From contig NZ_QXMH01000003.1 of NCBI RefSeq assembly GCF_003568665.1, positions 531,772-595,771 on the forward strand: a stretch of 64,000 nucleotides of DNA, in the 5' to 3' direction. This DNA is from Chitinophaga alhagiae (GTDB taxonomy: Bacteria > Bacteroidota > Bacteroidia > Chitinophagales > Chitinophagaceae). The position numbers and the translations under genes are program-made. The notes below the pieces were generated by a model, which saw only the letters and a program-made list of their open reading frames with translations, did no database searches and was not told the origin of the DNA. Positions 60,693 through 64,000 of this stretch are shown here, one piece after another; positions within the stretch are counted from its first letter, which is position 1, and every line of letters begins with the position of its first letter.

Positions 60693-61984
60693 TATTGCTC
60701 CGTTTTTTGTTGTTGCTGCCATTGTGCATAGCGCTCTGCCAGGTGTTTATATGCGTTTTCGCTCATAATGATGCCATTGTCTACGATCACGCCGATGGCC
60801 AGCGCAATGCCGGTAAGGGACATGATATTGGACGATATGCCGAACGCATTGAGCAGGATGAAGCTGGCGGCCAGGGTAATAGGTATCTGTATGATGATGC
60901 TGAGGGCGCTGCGCCAGTGGAACAGGAAGATGATCACTACCAGGGAGACCACTATCATTTCCTCTATCAGCGTGTTTTTGATGGAGCGAACAGATTCCTT
61001 GATCAGTTCCCCCCTGTCATACACAATATCGAATGTTACGCCTTCCGGCAAGCCTTTGGCCACTTCCTGCATGCGGGCTTTCACACGGTTTATGACCTCG
61101 TCCGCATTTTCACCATAGCGCATTACCACAATGCCGCCTACCCGCTCCCCTTCCCCATCCTGATCAAAAATGCCGAGGCGTGTTTCTCCCGTCATCTGCA
61201 CCGTGGCTACGTCTGCCACGCGCACGGGAATGCTGTTCTGGTTGGCCACGGGGATGTTCTCTATTTCCGCCATGGATTGCAGGTAGCCGGAAGTTTTGAT
61301 GATGTAGCCGATGTCGCTCAGTTCAAACTTGCGCCCGCCGGACTCGTTGTTGTTGCTGCGGATGGCGCTGATCACCTGCGCAACAGAAAGGCGGTAATAC
61401 AGCAGCTTGTTGGGATCTACCGTTACCTGGTATTGTTTCTGGAAACCGCCGAAAGAGGCTATTTCACTAACGCCCGGCACGTTTTGAAGGGCAAATTTGA
61501 TGTACCAGTCCTGCAGCGCCCGTTGTTCTCCCAGGTCCATCTGAGGCGCGTTCAGCGTATACCAGAGAATGTGGCCCACGCCGGTACCGTCTGGCCCCAG
61601 TTGCGGCGTCACGCCTTCAGGCAAGGTGCTGGATACAGTACTGAGCCGCTCCAGCACGCGCTCCCGCGCCCAGTAAACGTCTACGTCATCCTCAAAAATG
61701 ACATAAATGAAGCTCATGCCGAACATGGAAGAGCCGCGCACGTACTTGATGCGGGGCAGCCCCTGCAGGTTGGTGACCAGCGGGTAGGTTACCTGGTCTT
61801 CTATGAGCTGCGGGCCGCGGCCCATCCACTCTGTGAATACGATCACCTGGTTTTCAGACAGGTCGGGAATGGCGTCTATAGGGTTCGTTTTGACCGAGTA
61901 CAGGCCCCAGCCAAAAATGGCCAGGCCCATGACCAGTACTATGAACCGGTTGCGCAGCGACCATTCAATAATACGATGTACCAT
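60692..61984 (-). CDS. cusA: CusA-type heavy-metal RND pump, N-terminal part of a split gene
   Basis: 430 residues. It opens with TM1 (LRNRFIVLVMGLAIFGWGLYSVKTNPIDAIPDLSENQVIVFTEW, the usual heavy-metal RND start), carries the first porter region (VTYPLVTNLQGLPRIKYVRGSSMFGMSFIYVIFEDDVDVYWAR) and TM2-4 with the proton-relay-type Asp in ALAIGVIVDNGIIMSEN. It stops at KTEQ after the helix AYKHLAERYAQW. At the 3' end a run of six A (coding strand, plus-strand T run at 60703-60708) lies 8 bp before the stop. One extra A there would join this frame to the downstream ORF without loss of any conserved part. Confidence 0.88.
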   Translation of the reverse strand: MVHRIIEWSLRNRFIVLVMGLAIFGWGLYSVKTNPIDAIPDLSENQVIVFTEWMGRGPQLIEDQVTYPLVTNLQGLPRIKYVRGSSMFGMSFIYVIFEDDVDVYWARERVLERLSTVSSTLPEGVTPQLGPDGTGVGHILWYTLNAPQMDLGEQRALQDWYIKFALQNVPGVSEIASFGGFQKQYQVTVDPNKLLYYRLSVAQVISAIRSNNNESGGRKFELSDIGYIIKTSGYLQSMAEIENIPVANQNSIPVRVADVATVQMTGETRLGIFDQDGEGERVGGIVVMRYGENADEVINRVKARMQEVAKGLPEGVTFDIVYDRGELIKESVRSIKNTLIEEMIVVSLVVIIFLFHWRSALSIIIQIPITLAASFILLNAFGISSNIMSLTGIALAIGVIVDNGIIMSENAYKHLAERYAQWQQQQKTEQ

Positions 61985-62084
61985 ATCAGTTGTTGTAAGC
62001 GGCAGTCAGCTGCCTGCATGTAATTAGCGATGTAGTTGAGAAAGGCGTATCGAAAGATCGCCCCGGGGAAGAGGGGTTACGGGA

Positions 62085-62468
62085 TCAAATGCGGAAACTG
62101 CAATGCAGCACGTTGGGGTGTACTTTAGGCGCCGGCGGCGGGGCATGAGCAGGCGGCGCGCCCGCCAGTATGCGGGCCGTATCAGGCTCCATCAGCGGCG
62201 GAAAGGTGACGGGCAGCGCCATGGCCACGGGCATAGCGTAACCGGCATATGCGGTGGGCTGCTGGTCTTTTTCCAGCTTCACGGTTTTGTGTTCGCTTTT
62301 GCAGCAATCCTGTTGGTTAATGGCCCCGCATTGGCCGCACTGGTCTGTTTTATCCGCTGCCAGTTGCACCGCTACCAGCCTGCCCTTGCAATAATGCAGG
62401 CGAAAGGTGGCGCCGGTAGAAGAGCCCATGTACAAGGTGAGTAAAACAAGTGCCAGGAACTTTTTCAT
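62085..62468 (-). CDS. Small exported Cys-rich protein in the copper cluster
   Basis: 127 residues with a signal peptide (MKKFLALVLLTLYMGSSTGA). The mature protein has a HYC motif (Cys27), a CGQC pair (Cys44, Cys47), a CC pair (Cys55, Cys56) and nearby His60, followed by a Pro/Ala-rich tail (GAPPAHAPPPAPKVHP) ending with one more Cys (LHCSF). I know no named family, though small HYC-plus-CxxC exported proteins are common beside Bacteroidota metal-efflux genes. Its place between the HMA chaperone and the RND genes suggests periplasmic copper binding. Function inferred only. Confidence 0.72.
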   Translation of the reverse strand: MKKFLALVLLTLYMGSSTGATFRLHYCKGRLVAVQLAADKTDQCGQCGAINQQDCCKSEHKTVKLEKDQQPTAYAGYAMPVAMALPVTFPPLMEPDTARILAGAPPAHAPPPAPKVHPNVLHCSFRI

Positions 62469-62549
62469 TACAGGGGTAAAATTACCAGCCGGAACAGCAT
62501 TTATTGTTACATAATTCCGGTATTCTTTTATATTTTATCATCAAAGGGG

Positions 62550-62580
62550 CAACAAAAAAGGCGGTCTGAAACCGCCTTCC
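62550..62580 (-). terminator. Intrinsic terminator after the HMA gene
   Basis: On the minus strand, the stem aaggcggt/accgcctt (62558-62565 with 62571-62578, 5-nt loop) is followed by a run of T (plus-strand A run at 62554-62559). It lies 6-30 bp after the HMA stop, so the CopA/HMA transcript probably ends here and the genes downstream have their own promoter. Confidence 0.82.
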
Positions 62581-62585
62581 ATGTG

Positions 62586-62798
62586 TTAAGCTACCTGCTC
62601 TGCCTTATATCCGGCCTTTTCAATGGCCTCCCTGATCTTTTGCCCTTCTGTTCTTTCTGCTGATACGGTCAGTATCTTGTCTGCGCTCTGCAGGTCTACT
62701 TCCCATTTATCTTTTCCTGCTGCTTCGTTCAGTGCCGGTGTTACAGCGGCTATGCAGCCGGAACATTTGATATTCGTTTTGAATTGCATCGTATCCAT
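62586..62798 (-). CDS. HMA-domain copper chaperone (CopZ-like)
   Basis: 70 residues, a single heavy-metal-associated domain. The metal site is Cys12-S-G-Cys15 in NIKCSGCIAAV. The beta-alpha-beta-beta-alpha-beta pattern is complete and ends in IREAIEKAGYKAEQV. The usual MxCxxC Met is replaced by Lys (IKCSGC). It delivers Cu(I) to CopA or to sensor proteins in the cytoplasm. It lies 89 bp downstream of copA on the same strand and ends at a strong terminator. Confidence 0.9.
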   Translation of the reverse strand: MDTMQFKTNIKCSGCIAAVTPALNEAAGKDKWEVDLQSADKILTVSAERTEGQKIREAIEKAGYKAEQVA

Positions 62799-62887
62799 GA
62801 TCTGTTTATTTTTTGTTTGATAATGTAAAATTACTGTGTTGAAGCGGCGGCGGCGTTATACAATTCGCCCTTCTTTTTATATAATTA

Positions 62888-64000
62888 TTAAAGGGCGGCG
62901 GCCTTTAACCGGAGGCTGTTGCTGACCACACTTACAGAACTGAGCGCCATGGCCGCTCCGGCGATCATGGGGTCCAGCAGAAAACCGTTGATGGGGTAAA
63001 GCACGCCCGCCGCTACCGGTATGCCGATCAGGTTATAGATAAACGCCCAGAAAAGGTTCTGTTTGATGGTACTCACCGTTTTGCGGGAGAGAAGCAGGGC
63101 CTTGGGTATGCTGTTAAGGTCTGAGGTAATGAGCGTTATTTTGGCCACATCCATAGCTATGTCTGAGCCTTTGCCCATGGCAATGCTGACATCTGCCTGC
63201 GCCAGCGCCTGGGAGTCATTGATACCGTCTCCCACCATGGCCACCACTTTACCTGCCTGCTGCAGTTCTTTTACAAATTCCGCTTTATAAGCAGGCAGCA
63301 CTTCCGCCCGGTAGCTGGTGATACCCACTTTCCCCGCAACAGCGGCGGCCGTGTGCTGGTTGTCTCCCGTCAGCATATATACTTCAATGCCTCTTTTGCG
63401 CAGCGCGGCAATAGCTTCCGCAGAGCTGGCCTTGATCTTGTCTGCAATGGCTATGACGGCCAGCAGTTGGCTGCCTGCGGCAAAATAGATCACCGTTTTG
63501 GCTTCTTCCTGCAGGCTGCCCGCCTGCCAGGCCATTTGCGGAGAAATGGCAATGCGGTTTTCGTCCATCAGCTTTTTATTCCCCACGTAATAGTCCTGCC
63601 CTTCGTAGCGGCCTTTCACGCCCTGACCGGTAATGCTGTCAAAGCCGGCCAGCTTCACCGGCTTCACACCGGTTTCCTTCAGGTGGGTTACCACAGCTTC
63701 TGCCAGGGGGTGCTCAGACTGTTGTTCCAGTGCGTACAGCACCGCGGGCGGCAGTGCCGGGGCAGCGCCATCTGTCCAGGCCACATCTGTTACCACCGGT
63801 TTGCCTTCGGTAATAGTGCCGGTCTTGTCAAGGATGACGGCATTTACTTTATGCGCCTGCTCCAGGCTTTCCGCATCTTTGATCAGCATATTGTTCTCCG
63901 CGCCTTTGCCTACGCCTACCATAATGGCCGTAGGCGTGGCCAGCCCCAGTGCGCAGGGGCAGGCAATCACCAGCACTGTTACAGACGTGAGCAACGCGTG
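62888..64000 (-). CDS. copA: Copper-translocating P1B-type ATPase, C-terminal part (5' end outside window)
   Basis: 370 residues are visible, in frame to the window edge. They start at the ion-binding helix VLVIACPCALGLATP, with the CPC motif of Cu+ pumps. The phosphorylation site DKTGTITEGKPV, the nucleotide-binding domain with SEHPLAEAVV (the HP motif), GDNQHTAAAVA and the hinge MVGDGINDSQALAQADVSIAMGKGSD follow. The last two helices (LFWAFIYNLIGIPVAAGVLYP, MALSSVSVVSNSLRL) match CopA. It exports Cu(I) from the cytoplasm to the periplasm, where the CusCBA-like pump takes over. N-terminal metal-binding domains lie off the window. Confidence 0.95.
   Translation of the reverse strand, partial: HALLTSVTVLVIACPCALGLATPTAIMVGVGKGAENNMLIKDAESLEQAHKVNAVILDKTGTITEGKPVVTDVAWTDGAAPALPPAVLYALEQQSEHPLAEAVVTHLKETGVKPVKLAGFDSITGQGVKGRYEGQDYYVGNKKLMDENRIAISPQMAWQAGSLQEEAKTVIYFAAGSQLLAVIAIADKIKASSAEAIAALRKRGIEVYMLTGDNQHTAAAVAGKVGITSYRAEVLPAYKAEFVKELQQAGKVVAMVGDGINDSQALAQADVSIAMGKGSDIAMDVAKITLITSDLNSIPKALLLSRKTVSTIKQNLFWAFIYNLIGIPVAAGVLYPINGFLLDPMIAGAAMALSSVSVVSNSLRLKAAAL

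Noticed and set aside
60695..60715. Canonical -1 ribosomal slippery heptamer in the split CusA gene
   Set aside because: In the upstream frame the codons are CAA AAA ACG, which do not form an X XXY YYZ heptamer. Slippage at the A6 run remains possible but is not the classic signal.
59259..60731. Plus-strand open frame (490 codons) opposite the C-terminal CusA half
   Set aside because: His/Gln-rich shadow translation without domains; the minus-strand RND pump is certain.
62866..62898. Inverted repeat cgccctt/aagggcg after the copA stop as terminator
   Set aside because: The loop is about 19 nt, the stem overlaps the stop codon, and the HMA gene downstream is probably co-transcribed and has a far better terminator at its end.
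1..64000. tRNA, rRNA, riboswitch, intact IS or prophage genes
   Set aside because: None could be recognised by reading both strands. A covariance-model or transposase search would be needed to be certain.

Overview
The window looks like chromosomal DNA of a Bacteroidota, most probably of the Chitinophagaceae (Chitinophaga-like). The evidence is three SusC/SusD pairs, a sigma/FecR/SusC transmembrane signalling set, a type IX secretion (T9SS) sorting domain on a giant SprB-repeat protein, the lack of Shine-Dalgarno sequences before most starts, and tight same-strand gene clusters. No tRNA, rRNA, CRISPR array, intact IS or prophage was seen. Both edges cut genes: an AAA+ ATPase on the left and a copper P-type ATPase on the right.

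Region 1 (2.3-21.0 kb) is a LacI-controlled polysaccharide utilisation locus (PUL) with two convergent arms. The plus arm encodes a LacI regulator, a DUF2961/GH172 enzyme, an aldehyde dehydrogenase, a fucose-dehydrogenase-like SDR, a UxaA-family sugar-acid dehydratase, an exported protein of unknown function, an FAH-superfamily dehydratase and a FucP-like permease. The minus arm encodes a Tat-exported GH116 protein, SusC, SusD and an exported orphan. Four copies of one palindrome (consensus gcttaaacgtttaagc) lie before lacI, the GH172 gene, susC and the GH116 gene, which ties both arms to one regulator. The enzymes fit import of a D-arabinose or L-fucose type sugar and its non-phosphorylative oxidation to 2-oxoglutarate. 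D-arabinofuranosides are my favoured substrate (inference).

Region 2 (21.5-38.4 kb) starts with a small orphan gene, an AraC regulator and a DeoR regulator. A second SusC/SusD pair follows, paralogous to the first and divergent from the DeoR gene. After it come a lipoprotein with a DUF1735-like domain and a tachylectin-like propeller, MurQ (MurNAc-6-P etherase), a Tat-exported DegT-family aminotransferase, a ceramidase-like hydrolase split by an inserted propeller, an MFS permease, a BadF-type amino-sugar kinase, a methyltransferase and a GT61 glycosyltransferase. MurQ, kinase and permease together point to scavenging of N-acetylmuramic acid or a related amino sugar.

Region 3 (38.4-54.5 kb) holds an ECF sigma factor, a FecR anti-sigma, a SusC with an STN signalling domain, and SusD, all on the minus strand. 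A DUF4197 lipoprotein, a 107-bp inverted-repeat element, an SGNH/DUF4886 hydrolase and a roughly 2,300-residue T9SS-secreted protein with 19 SprB repeats follow. Three of those repeats are nearly identical at DNA level.

Region 4 (54.5-64.0 kb) is a minus-strand copper/silver export cluster: CopA (partial), an HMA metallochaperone, a Cys-rich exported protein, a CusA-type RND pump split into two overlapping ORFs, a TolC-like protein, two adaptors and a DUF3347 lipoprotein.
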